From: an uncultured Duncaniella sp.
GTDB taxonomy: Bacteria > Bacteroidota > Bacteroidia > Bacteroidales > Muribaculaceae
NCBI RefSeq assembly: GCF_910577345.1
Contig: NZ_CAJTMT010000002.1
Span: forward strand, 1 to 64,000
Reading direction: 5' to 3'
Length of the DNA: 64,000 nt
A model generated the notes under the pieces. That model was not told where the DNA came from. It worked only from the letters and a program-made list of their open reading frames with translations, and made no database searches. This document shows positions 7,932 to 16,670 of this stretch, piece after piece. Position 1 is the first letter of the stretch. Every line of letters begins with the position of its first letter. The translations under genes were made by a program, and so were the position numbers.

Positions 7932-9644
7932 TTACGGCTGTTTGGAATCAGAGGATTTCTCACGGTTGAAGACGTCGTAGGCCACAGCCTGAGGATTTTT
8001 GGTTCCATCGTAGGCTTTTTCGGCTTCATTGGCGAGAGTGTCGGCTTCAGTCGGGGTGGCTCCATTCTCCTCCGCGAGGATACGGGCATCGGTACCGGCG
8101 ATTTCAGCGGGGGTCGGTGTGTAGTTGGCGCTCCACTTTGAAACTTCTGAAGGCTTACGGTTTTCAATCTGCCAATCGAAGGGGTAGAAGTTGGCCTGCG
8201 GATTTCTCCACGACGGTTTACGCTTTGCAAACACAATCAGAGGAACACAGAAGAAGAGGAGTGCGCCACAGAAGATGATGAGGACATAGACCACAGGGCT
8301 GCCGGTGTTGATTTGTGACGGCGGGAAGAAGCTAAGTACCATTGCTACGAGAGCACCGAGGATACCGATTCCTGCCACAACAACTTCACCTAACTTGCCG
8401 CCGGGGACGCGGAATCCGCGACGTTTCTGCGGCTGGGTGCGACGCAGACGGATGAAGGCGAAGTAAATCATCAGGACGAGGATGAGGTAGATGACGGTGG
8501 CCATCTGCGACATGACCTGATAAGCTGATTCGACCGAAGGAAGCACGACGAGCACGAGCGAGAGGAGGCTGACGAAGATTGCCTGCACATAGAGGATAGG
8601 CTTGTTCACGCCACGGCTGTTGACTTTCTGAAGACTCTGGGGAAGGTAACCGCTCTCACCGACAGCGACAAGACCGGTGGAAGGACCGGCGATGATTACG
8701 CTGACCTGTCCGATGACACCGAAGGTGATCAGGAAGGCCATCACATTGCCGAGCCAGGGCACACCGATTGAGGCCCAGAGGTCATTGTAGGCCACGAGGA
8801 GTGACGCAAGGAGGTTGATGTCCTTCGCGGGGACAACGAAACCGATTGCCAGTGTGGCGAACACGAAGATAAGGACGATGACTGCGACCGCAAGGAATAT
8901 GGCGCGCGGGAACTGCTTGGCCGGGTTGCTCATGTTCTGGACATGGACGGCGTTCATCTCCATACCTCCGTAGAAGAGGAAGATTGAGGCCGCAAGCACG
9001 ATGGTGCCAATCTTGGTGAAGTCAGGGAAGAAGGATTCGTGGGTGAGCATGATGGGCTTGCCCATGCAGAGGTATGCGACACCGAGGATGATAAGGATCG
9101 CACCCGGGACGATTGTTCCGAAGAGACCGCCGAGGGTACTTAGGATTTTCGAGGATTTCATGCCTCTGAAGGCAATGAAGTTTGTTATCCAGTAGACGCC
9201 GAGCACCACTATCAGGGTGTAGATTTTATTGGCTGACAGTTTCGCGTCGAACGATTCAGGCCAGAATATGTAGGCCAGCGAGACGGCTGCGAACATGAGG
9301 ACGGCAGGGAACCATATCACGAGTGTCTGCCATTCAAGATACATTGCCGACCAGCCCCACTTCGGGCCGAATGCCTCGGCCACCCAACGGTAGAGACCGC
9401 CTGAATGGGTATAAGTCGATGCGAGTTCCGCACAGACCAGTGAAAACGGGATAAGAAAGACGATTGCGGCAAACAGATAGTAGAAAATCGACTGGATGCC
9501 GAACTCGGCTTGCGAAGGAAGTCCACGGAGACTGACCACGGTGGTGATGATCATGACGGTCATCGCTCCGGTTGAAATCAAAGCCTGCGATGGTTTGCTT
9601 CCCTTTGGCTTGTTGGAGGGCTGGGGGGAAGAAGAAGTTGCCAT
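7932..9644 (-). CDS. APC-superfamily amino-acid permease, GadC-like antiporter
   Basis: A 570-residue permease with about twelve membrane segments. The first helix region (STGAMTVMIITTVVSLRGLP) and the GGLYRWVAEAFGPKWGW segment near residue 80 resemble glutamate:GABA antiporter-type APC proteins. The hydrophilic C-terminal tail of about 95 residues recalls the C-terminal plug of GadC, which closes the transporter at neutral pH; this parallel is inference. GadC relatives exchange an amino acid for its decarboxylated amine. The upstream neighbour is a pyruvoyl-type decarboxylase family protein, which makes such exchange plausible here. A strong terminator lies between the two genes at 9713-9755, so the coupling may be partial. 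Confidence 0.85.
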   Translation of the reverse strand: MATSSSPQPSNKPKGSKPSQALISTGAMTVMIITTVVSLRGLPSQAEFGIQSIFYYLFAAIVFLIPFSLVCAELASTYTHSGGLYRWVAEAFGPKWGWSAMYLEWQTLVIWFPAVLMFAAVSLAYIFWPESFDAKLSANKIYTLIVVLGVYWITNFIAFRGMKSSKILSTLGGLFGTIVPGAILIILGVAYLCMGKPIMLTHESFFPDFTKIGTIVLAASIFLFYGGMEMNAVHVQNMSNPAKQFPRAIFLAVAVIVLIFVFATLAIGFVVPAKDINLLASLLVAYNDLWASIGVPWLGNVMAFLITFGVIGQVSVIIAGPSTGLVAVGESGYLPQSLQKVNSRGVNKPILYVQAIFVSLLSLVLVVLPSVESAYQVMSQMATVIYLILVLMIYFAFIRLRRTQPQKRRGFRVPGGKLGEVVVAGIGILGALVAMVLSFFPPSQINTGSPVVYVLIIFCGALLFFCVPLIVFAKRKPSWRNPQANFYPFDWQIENRKPSEVSKWSANYTPTPAEIAGTDARILAEENGATPTEADTLANEAEKAYDGTKNPQAVAYDVFNREKSSDSKQP

Positions 9645-9712
9645 ACGCTAAGTAATAAATGTTGATTGAAAGTGATTTTTATTATTTGTTGACCATGGAG
9701 TGTCGGTTGGTG

Positions 9713-9755
9713 AAAAAAAACTCGGGGACCGGCGGTGAGGCCGGCCCCCGGTTTT
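9713..9755 (-). terminator. Rho-independent terminator after the decarboxylase gene
   Basis: On the minus strand a GC-rich stem (GGGGGCCGGC pairing with GCCGGTCCCC through one G-T pair) encloses a six-base loop and is followed by a run of eight T. It lies downstream of the decarboxylase stop at 9836 and upstream of the permease ATG at 9644. It may act as an internal attenuator. Confidence 0.8.
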
Positions 9756-9835
9756 TAATGTTGTGGCCTTACGGAAAAGGACCTTGTATAAATTCCGGTC
9801 ACTTCATGGTTGAAGGGCGGGGTGATGGATACCTT

Positions 9836-11029
9836 TTAGAGTTCCACTACAGGGTAAATCTCACCAATCTTGGTGCCGACTTTGTAGTGTGTGCCCTTGT
9901 GAGCCGAGATAGAGACATTCATGTTGGCAGAGAAGAGGTAGACGATGTCCGAACCACCGAACTGGAAGTAAGAGATTTCGTCGCCCTTCTTCAAGGCTAC
10001 ACCTTCTTCGGCAGTGACGACTACGGATGCAACCTGCGGCATGGCAATCGGGAGGATGGCCACATAACCATACTTGGTCTCAAGCACGATCAGACCACGG
10101 GTCTGCATGAATTCATAACCGGCCTGGTCAGGAGCGGTCGCACGCCATGCCTCAACCTGGTTTGTTGCGGGATTGACTTTGTCAGGAACTGCAACGAGGT
10201 CGACGTAGGCTGCACCCTGGATGACACGGGCTTCACGGACGATACCCGAAAGAGGTGCGTGCTGACGATGGTAGTCAGTCCAACTGAGGAATGAGTGACA
10301 CCACATACCACCTTTGAATTTATCCTTGTAGGGGCTGCCTTCAAGGAGTTCGTCGATACTCCAGTCAAGGCCTTTGATGCGGACATGGGTGTCAGGGCGG
10401 ATTTCCCACTGGCCACCGAAACATGCGTCGGCGGGGTGAACGATAATCTTGTCGTCGTCAATAGCTGCGATAGGACGGTAGCCCGGTTTGGCGTGACGTG
10501 CGAACATCTGGTTGAAGGTCTTCCAACCGCCACGGGGTTCGAGATATTCGTCCATGTTGTAGACGGCCGAGTCATAGAACGACTTGACACTTTCAGCTGT
10601 GATTGATTCAGGACTGTCAAGCCAGTCACCGATAGCATAGCAGTAGTCCACCATCCACTTTGACAGCGGGGTGAGTTCGGGCTGCTTGTCGGCCGGTGCG
10701 CATGGAGTCTGGAGTGATTTCACCGGTTCCTGATCCAGAAGGAAGAATGAGCGGAAAAGGTGTTGATAGACGTGTGTGCCTTCCTTATCTTCCGACGGTA
10801 CCCAATGGGCATAGTTCTCAAGATAGTCAAGGTAGTCATCAATGGTGGTCATGTCGGAAAGGCCGGGGATTTTGTAGGATACGACTTTTGCGATGGCCTG
10901 GTTGAACTTGTCCTGCCAGTTGTTTTTCTGGATGAGGTCAGCGAGTTCCTGCACTGCGGGTGAATACTTCTTGTCTGCCATAGTTAAATGTGTTGTTAGT
11001 AAGTTTGATATATTGTTTGTTTCGGACAT
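9836..11029 (-). CDS. Phosphatidylserine-decarboxylase-family enzyme, possibly an amino-acid decarboxylase (PsiD-like)
   Basis: The 397-residue protein has the PSD fold hallmarks: a KPGYRPIA segment near residue 185, DYHRQHAP, and a late YFQFGGSDIVYLF segment where GGS replaces the usual GST, placing the serine that becomes the pyruvoyl group. It has no membrane helix and a long N-terminal extension of about 150 residues unlike ordinary Psd. PSD-like proteins with such extensions include the tryptophan decarboxylase PsiD. Together with the GadC-like permease next door this suggests a soluble amino-acid decarboxylase, as inference. Phosphatidylserine remains the alternative substrate. An ATG at 10981 (MADKKYSP) is an alternative start. 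Confidence 0.75.
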   Translation of the reverse strand: MSETNNISNLLTTHLTMADKKYSPAVQELADLIQKNNWQDKFNQAIAKVVSYKIPGLSDMTTIDDYLDYLENYAHWVPSEDKEGTHVYQHLFRSFFLLDQEPVKSLQTPCAPADKQPELTPLSKWMVDYCYAIGDWLDSPESITAESVKSFYDSAVYNMDEYLEPRGGWKTFNQMFARHAKPGYRPIAAIDDDKIIVHPADACFGGQWEIRPDTHVRIKGLDWSIDELLEGSPYKDKFKGGMWCHSFLSWTDYHRQHAPLSGIVREARVIQGAAYVDLVAVPDKVNPATNQVEAWRATAPDQAGYEFMQTRGLIVLETKYGYVAILPIAMPQVASVVVTAEEGVALKKGDEISYFQFGGSDIVYLFSANMNVSISAHKGTHYKVGTKIGEIYPVVEL

Positions 11030-11288
11030 GCAGGCAGCGAAGAAGTATTCCCCGGTCCCACGATGGCCGCTTAGTTTATTGCTGATAATTTGTCAGGTTT
11101 GCAGCGGAGAGTGATTTCTGTCCGCTCAGTTTTAATAACACGCGTAATCAAAAAAATCCTGTTGCTTTAACAATTTTAACTATAGTGGCGATGCAAAGTG
11201 TTAATCAATAAGGGTAAACGACTTAGACTGTATACCGGCAGGGTACGGAATGCAATAATGGGAGGGTCGACACCGTTATGGAAATGAG

Positions 11289-14200
11289 ATGAAAACAAAG
11301 TCTGTCATCTTTGCGTCGGCCTCTTTTTCGAGGGTGCTGATACTGTTGGCTGCAGTCCTGTGGACAGTGGCCTTTTCGTCGTGTTCGACAAAGAAAAACA
11401 CCGCCGCTACCCGAAACTATCAGGCTTTCATCACTCGCTACAACATCTACTTCAACGGCGACGAGCATTTCAAGGAGACGTTGAAGGAGTTGGAGATCGC
11501 CTACGAGGACGATTATACTTCGCAGCTCTTCATGCACCCCGTCGAGGCGTATGCCAATCCCAAAGCTCCGCAGCCGCAGGGTTCGTTCACCCGCTCGATC
11601 GAGAAGGCGCAGAAGGCTATACAGCTCCGCTCTATCAAGAAGCGTCCCAAACGCAAGCCGGGACATGCGAATGATCCGGAATACAAGAAATGGCTCAAAC
11701 GTGAGGAATACAACCCCTTCCTCCACAACGCATGGATGCTGATGGGGCGCAGCCAGTATTTCAACGGTGACTTCCTCGGAGCAGCCTCCACCTTTTATTA
11801 TGTGGCTAAACATTTCTCTTGGTTGCCCAACACGGTTTTGGAGGCCAAGCTATGGCAGGCGCGGAGCTACTGTGCCCTCGACTGGCTTTTCGAGGCTGAG
11901 ACCATACTGACGCGCATAAAGACCGACGAGCTTGTCAACAATACCCTCCGGGAACTATACTATTTCACATTCGCTGATTTCTATATACGCTCCCACGACA
12001 ATCCAAAGGCCATTCCAATGCTTAAGGAGGCTTTGGGCTATGCTCACGGAACTCAGAAGACGCGCCTCAATTTCCTCCTCGGTCAGCTCTATTCCGCCGA
12101 GGGGGACAATGCTGCCGCCTATCAGGCATACAAGAAGGCCGGAGGAGCCTCGTCGGCTTCCTACCGCACGAAATTCAACGCACGCATCAAGCAGAGCGAG
12201 GTGTTTCAAGGCGCGGACATCACTCCGGAGGTTAAAGCGCTTCAGCGTATGACCCGTTATGACCGAAACAAGGAGTATCTTGACCAGATTTACTATGCTA
12301 TCGGCAATCTATACCTCTCGCGCCGCGACACCGCTAACGCTATAGCCAACTATGTCCTTGCCGCAGAGAAGTCGACACGCAATGGCGTTGAGAAAGCTTT
12401 CTCGCAGATAACCCTCGGTGGGCTTTACTTCGACCGTCATCGCTACGACCTTGCGCAGCCATGCTATGCCGAGGCCGTTCCCTTGCTGCCTGACAACTAT
12501 CCCGACCTCGCGCTGCTTCAACGCCGGTCCGATGTGTTGGACGAGCTTGCGGTCTATTCCCAGAACGTGACTCTCAACGACTCCCTGCTCCGTCTTGCCG
12601 CCATGCCTGAGGCTGAGCGGCTTGCCGTTATTGACAAGATTATCTCTGACCTCAAGAAAAAAGAGAAAGAGGAGGCCGAAGCTGCAAAGCGCGAGGAGTA
12701 TCTTGCACAGCAGGCGGCATCCGGCTCCAATCTTAAACAGGACAATGCCCAGGCTCCGACCGCTTTCAATCTCAATACTGATAAATCGTGGTATTTCTAC
12801 AATACCGCCTCCCGCAACGCGGGGCGCACTGATTTCCAGAAGCGGTGGGGTTCGCGAAAGCTTGAAAACGACTGGCGACGGCGCAACAAAGCCTCTTTCA
12901 GTTTCGACGAATTCGGTTCGGAGGATGAGGAGGATGCCGAGACCGGTTCCGACACTCCGGCGGATGATGGAAGTGAGGAGGAAGGCTCCTCGGAAGAGAA
13001 AGCCTCGGAAGCTGCGAAGGCCAACGACCCGCACAACCGTGAATACTACCTTAAGCAGATTCCGTTCACCGATGTGGAGAAAGTGACGGCTGAGGATGTT
13101 ATCCGCGAGGGGCTTTACAACTCAGGTCTTGTGCTGAAGGACAAGCTGGAGGATTTCGATGCGGCCGACAGCGAGTGGCAGCGGCTGATGTCGCGCTATC
13201 CCGAGAATGTCTATCGTCTCGACATATATTATAATGAGTATCTGATGAACGTTCGCCGCGACCGTCCTGCCGAAGCCGAGCGCTACCGTCAGTTGATTCT
13301 TGCCGAATTCCCGGAGTCTAACTATGCGAAAGCCATGTCCGACCCCAACTATCTCGATAACCTTCGCTCGATGTTCGCACGGCAGGAAGCGCTCTATGAC
13401 GAGGCATACGCCGACTATCTTGCCGACAACAATGCTGATGTCCACAAGGCATACGAACGCATGGTTGCCGAATATCCCCTCTCGCCGCTCATGCCCAAAT
13501 TCATGTTCCTCCATGCTCTTGCCTTCGTGACCGACAACAAGCCGGATGAGTTTGGTGCTACCTTGAAGGAATTGCTTGAACGCTATCCGGAGACGGATGT
13601 CACTCCTATGGCCTCTTCCTATCTGAAAGGTCTGGCGCAGGGGCGCAAGCTCCGCAGCGGAGGGTCGAACATGCGCGGTATGCTCTGGGACATTCGCCTG
13701 TCGAACGACTCGACAGCAACGGGCGATGGTGCGGAGATTGAGTTCGTGCTTGAACCGGAGGAGCCGCACTATCTTGTGTTGCTCTTCTCGACGGAGAATA
13801 TATCGCCCAATCAGTTGCTCTTCGACGTGGCTCGCCACAACTTCACGACCTACATGGTGCGTGACTTCGACCTTGAAGTGATGAACTTCGGGCGCCTCGG
13901 ACTTCTGCTCATCAAGGGCTTCCGCAATGAGGGAGAGCTGAACCACTACCGTTCGCTTCTTGCTCAGGACAACGGTGTCATCATTCCCGAAGGAGTGCGC
14001 CCGGTGCAGATAAGCAAAAGCAATTTCGAAAAGCTGCTGCAAGGTGGAGGCTCGTTTGACGACTACTTCCGCTTTATCGGCGAGGAAACCGTCAAAGCAA
14101 CCCATGAATCGGTGCTCCCGCCCGAGGAATATCCCTCGGCAGAGGAGATGTATGATCGAAGTGAAGATAGCAACCCCGACCGGTCCGAGCAGTCCGACGA

Positions 14201-14594
14201 GTCCGACAGGTCTGACAAGTCTGACGAGTCCGACCAGTCTGACAAGTCCGACCTCCCCGCCACCTCTCCTGCCAAAATGAATCAGCCCGACAGTTTGAAT
14301 TTACCCAAAGCTGTTGTAACTTTGCCAAGCGATACGACTGCCATTCAGCCTGCGAATCCTGTGCCCGATACCTCAGTCCAACCGGAGGCCAAGCCATCGG
14401 CAAATCCTGCGCCCAAGACTTCGACCCAACCCGCTTCCAAGAAAACTCCCCAGCCCGTTGTGCCGAAGCCGAAAGCCAAGACAGAGCCCAAGAAGCAGCC
14501 GGTACCGCAGCCCAAGACAAAGACAGTCACCCCTGTCACCACTCCCAAGTTCCCCGACTATCCCCTCGGCAGCGAAGGCGATGAGGATGACTGA
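11289..14594 (+). CDS. porW: TPR lipoprotein of the PorW/SprE family
   Basis: An 1101-residue lipoprotein with lipobox FSSC at Cys32, then the hallmark NYQAFITRYNIYFNGDEHF and KKRPKRKPGH segments of PorW/SprE. Tetratricopeptide repeats fill most of the first 700 residues. In Porphyromonas and Flavobacterium PorW/SprE is a periplasmic-side lipoprotein needed for type IX secretion. Residues 964-988 form an acidic Ser-Asp-X repeat encoded by a 9-bp DNA repeat, followed by a Pro/Lys-rich tail; this tail looks added. The next gene is porX, another T9SS-linked gene, which supports the call. Some Bacteroidales keep both genes without a full T9SS, so function in secretion is not certain. Confidence 0.8.
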   Translation: MKTKSVIFASASFSRVLILLAAVLWTVAFSSCSTKKNTAATRNYQAFITRYNIYFNGDEHFKETLKELEIAYEDDYTSQLFMHPVEAYANPKAPQPQGSFTRSIEKAQKAIQLRSIKKRPKRKPGHANDPEYKKWLKREEYNPFLHNAWMLMGRSQYFNGDFLGAASTFYYVAKHFSWLPNTVLEAKLWQARSYCALDWLFEAETILTRIKTDELVNNTLRELYYFTFADFYIRSHDNPKAIPMLKEALGYAHGTQKTRLNFLLGQLYSAEGDNAAAYQAYKKAGGASSASYRTKFNARIKQSEVFQGADITPEVKALQRMTRYDRNKEYLDQIYYAIGNLYLSRRDTANAIANYVLAAEKSTRNGVEKAFSQITLGGLYFDRHRYDLAQPCYAEAVPLLPDNYPDLALLQRRSDVLDELAVYSQNVTLNDSLLRLAAMPEAERLAVIDKIISDLKKKEKEEAEAAKREEYLAQQAASGSNLKQDNAQAPTAFNLNTDKSWYFYNTASRNAGRTDFQKRWGSRKLENDWRRRNKASFSFDEFGSEDEEDAETGSDTPADDGSEEEGSSEEKASEAAKANDPHNREYYLKQIPFTDVEKVTAEDVIREGLYNSGLVLKDKLEDFDAADSEWQRLMSRYPENVYRLDIYYNEYLMNVRRDRPAEAERYRQLILAEFPESNYAKAMSDPNYLDNLRSMFARQEALYDEAYADYLADNNADVHKAYERMVAEYPLSPLMPKFMFLHALAFVTDNKPDEFGATLKELLERYPETDVTPMASSYLKGLAQGRKLRSGGSNMRGMLWDIRLSNDSTATGDGAEIEFVLEPEEPHYLVLLFSTENISPNQLLFDVARHNFTTYMVRDFDLEVMNFGRLGLLLIKGFRNEGELNHYRSLLAQDNGVIIPEGVRPVQISKSNFEKLLQGGGSFDDYFRFIGEETVKATHESVLPPEEYPSAEEMYDRSEDSNPDRSEQSDESDRSDKSDESDQSDKSDLPATSPAKMNQPDSLNLPKAVVTLPSDTTAIQPANPVPDTSVQPEAKPSANPAPKTSTQPASKKTPQPVVPKPKAKTEPKKQPVPQPKTKTVTPVTTPKFPDYPLGSEGDEDD
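14178..14252 (+). repeat. 9-bp tandem array inside porW
   Basis: Eight consecutive 9-base units with consensus GACNAGTCY plus a partial ninth encode Asp-X-Ser triplets. Variation is mainly at wobble-like positions, so the frame is kept. The unit length equals that of the noncoding arrays at 49590-50743. Confidence 0.85.
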
Positions 14595-14621
14595 GCATCG
14601 GTATTGAGACTTTATCCTTTG

Positions 14622-14649
14622 TACTTAATACTTAACACTTAATACTTAA
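14622..14649 (+). repeat. Four 7-bp repeats just upstream of porX
   Basis: TACTTAA, TACTTAA, CACTTAA and TACTTAA follow one another without gaps and end six bases before the TTG start of porX. The position covers the ribosome landing region. It may be a leader whose unit number can change by slippage. Confidence 0.7.
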
Positions 14650-14655
14650 TATATC

Positions 14656-16200
14656 TTGTCAACCATCCTTTGGGCCGACGATGAGATCGACCTGCTGAAA
14701 CCACATATAATGTTCCTGAAAGGGAAGGGCTATGACGTTGTCACCGCGTGCAGCGGTGCCGATGCCTTGGCTCTTGTCGATGAACAGAATTTCGACCTCA
14801 TAATCCTCGACGAGAATATGCCGGGTCTGACCGGACTTGAGACGCTGCAGCGCATCAAGCTCGTGGCTCCGCATATTCCGGTGATAATGATAACGAAGAG
14901 TGAGGAGGAGAACATCATGGACCAGGCTGTCGGCAACAAAATCGCCGACTATCTGATAAAGCCTGTCAATCCCAAGCAGATTCTTCTGTCGATAAAGAAA
15001 AATCTTCATTCCGACGAACTTGTCTCGACCCAGACCGGCAGCGACTACCGTCAGGAGTTCACACGCATATCGCAGCTAATCGGTTCGGCCTCTACGATGG
15101 CCGACTGGATGGAACTCTACAAGCTGCTTGTCCACTGGGAGATGCAGTTGTCGGCTGCCGAAACACAGATGGATGAGCTTCTCGACATGCAACGCAAGGA
15201 GGCTGGGACAGCATTTGCGAAATTCGTGCGCAATAATTATGCCGACTGGATTACCGACCCGCAGTCGCCGGGACGTCCGCTGATGTCGCCGGAGGTGTTC
15301 AAGACCCATGTATTTCCCCTCCTTGATGCCGGTGAGAAGGTGTTCTTCATCCTTATCGACAACTTCCGCCTTGACCAATGGGCGGCTGTGAAGCCTCTGC
15401 TTGCCGATACATTCAACTTCCGCGAGGAGCTTTACTGCTCCATCCTTCCGACAGCCACGCAATATGCCCGCAATGCCATATTCTCCGGTCTGATGCCCAA
15501 GGACATCGCTTCGATGTTCCCGGAGCTTTGGGTCGACGAGGACTCTCCGGAGGGTAAGAATCTCAACGAGTCGCCTCTGATTTCAACTCAGTTTGAGCGC
15601 TATCGCCGTCATTGCAAGTTCTCCTACACGAAAATCAACGACTCGGCGGCGGGTGAGAAACTTCTGCGCGAGTTCTCAAATCTGCTGTCCAATGACCTGA
15701 ACGTCATTGTGTTCAACTTCATCGACATGCTCTCACATGCCCGCACGGAGTCGAAGATGATACGCGAGCTTGCATCGACCAACGCCGCCTACCGTTCGCT
15801 GTCGGAATCATGGTTTCGCCACTCGTCGGCAATCGAGATTTTCCGCCGCATAGCAGCCAAGGGTTATAAGATTATCCTAACGACCGACCACGGCACTGTC
15901 CGTGTCGACAATCCGGTGAAGGTCGTGGGCGATAAGAACACCAACACTAATCTCCGCTACAAGATTGGCAAGAATCTCGCCTATAATCCCAAGCAGGTCT
16001 ATGAGGTGAAGAATCCTGCACGGCTCGGGCTTCCGGCTCCCAACGTGTCGTCGACCTACATTTTCGCGACCGGACGCGATTTCTTCGCCTATCCCAACAA
16101 CTATAATTATTATGTGCAGTATTATGATGGCACCTTCCAGCATGGTGGCATATCGCCAGAGGAAATGCTCGTGCCGCTCATCACGCTCACTGCCAAATGA
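14656..16200 (+). CDS. porX: PorX: response regulator with PglZ domain
   Basis: The protein opens with a CheY-like receiver: STILWADDEIDLL carrying the acidic pocket (Asp8-Asp9), phosphoacceptor Asp52 in ILDENMPG, and the conserved Lys of YLIKP. After a helical linker comes a PglZ domain of the alkaline phosphatase superfamily with FFILIDNFRLDQW, the ILPTATQYARNA segment and LTTDHGT metal ligands. This architecture and length (514 residues) are those of PorX, which with PorY regulates type IX secretion genes and has phosphodiesterase activity toward cyclic oligonucleotides in some species. The start is TTG; the next ATG would remove the acidic pocket. Located directly after porW. Confidence 0.92.
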   Translation: MSTILWADDEIDLLKPHIMFLKGKGYDVVTACSGADALALVDEQNFDLIILDENMPGLTGLETLQRIKLVAPHIPVIMITKSEEENIMDQAVGNKIADYLIKPVNPKQILLSIKKNLHSDELVSTQTGSDYRQEFTRISQLIGSASTMADWMELYKLLVHWEMQLSAAETQMDELLDMQRKEAGTAFAKFVRNNYADWITDPQSPGRPLMSPEVFKTHVFPLLDAGEKVFFILIDNFRLDQWAAVKPLLADTFNFREELYCSILPTATQYARNAIFSGLMPKDIASMFPELWVDEDSPEGKNLNESPLISTQFERYRRHCKFSYTKINDSAAGEKLLREFSNLLSNDLNVIVFNFIDMLSHARTESKMIRELASTNAAYRSLSESWFRHSSAIEIFRRIAAKGYKIILTTDHGTVRVDNPVKVVGDKNTNTNLRYKIGKNLAYNPKQVYEVKNPARLGLPAPNVSSTYIFATGRDFFAYPNNYNYYVQYYDGTFQHGGISPEEMLVPLITLTAK

Positions 16201-16223
16201 TATAATCATAAAAAATCTGAAAA

Positions 16224-16670
16224 ATGAAGCAGATAATGATCCCTACAGCCGAGGCTCTTCCCGAGGCTGCCAAAGAATTTCTCGGTCTGATGGACGATGC
16301 GACCGTCTATGCCTTTGACGGCGAGATGGGGGCAGGAAAGACCACATTCATCAATGCTCTCAGCCGTGCGCTCGGAGTCGAGGATGACCCCACCGGTTCT
16401 CCGACATTTTCCATTGTCAACGAATATCGTTCCGACACAACTGCCGAGCTTATCTATCATTTCGACCTTTACCGCATCGAGAATCTCGAACAGGCCTTTG
16501 ATATAGGCATCGAGGACTATCTCGACTCAGGTGCGCTCTGTCTGATTGAATGGCCTGACCGCGTGGCCGACATCCTCCCTGATGATACCGTGTGGGTGAA
16601 GATCGACGTGATGCCCGACGGTGTTCGCCGTCTTTCAGTCGGTTCGGCTGATGAAATAGCCAAGCTATGA
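16224..16670 (+). CDS. tsaE: tRNA threonylcarbamoyladenosine biosynthesis ATPase TsaE
   Basis: A 148-residue P-loop protein with Walker A GEMGAGKTT at residues 33-41, SPTFSIVNEY and the HFDLYR motif, all typical of TsaE. With TsaB, TsaC and TsaD it supports synthesis of t6A37 in ANN-decoding tRNAs in the cytoplasm. The length matches the family. It begins 24 bp after porX and overlaps birA by four bases (ATGA), so the three are likely cotranscribed and the last two translationally coupled. Confidence 0.95.
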   Translation: MKQIMIPTAEALPEAAKEFLGLMDDATVYAFDGEMGAGKTTFINALSRALGVEDDPTGSPTFSIVNEYRSDTTAELIYHFDLYRIENLEQAFDIGIEDYLDSGALCLIEWPDRVADILPDDTVWVKIDVMPDGVRRLSVGSADEIAKL

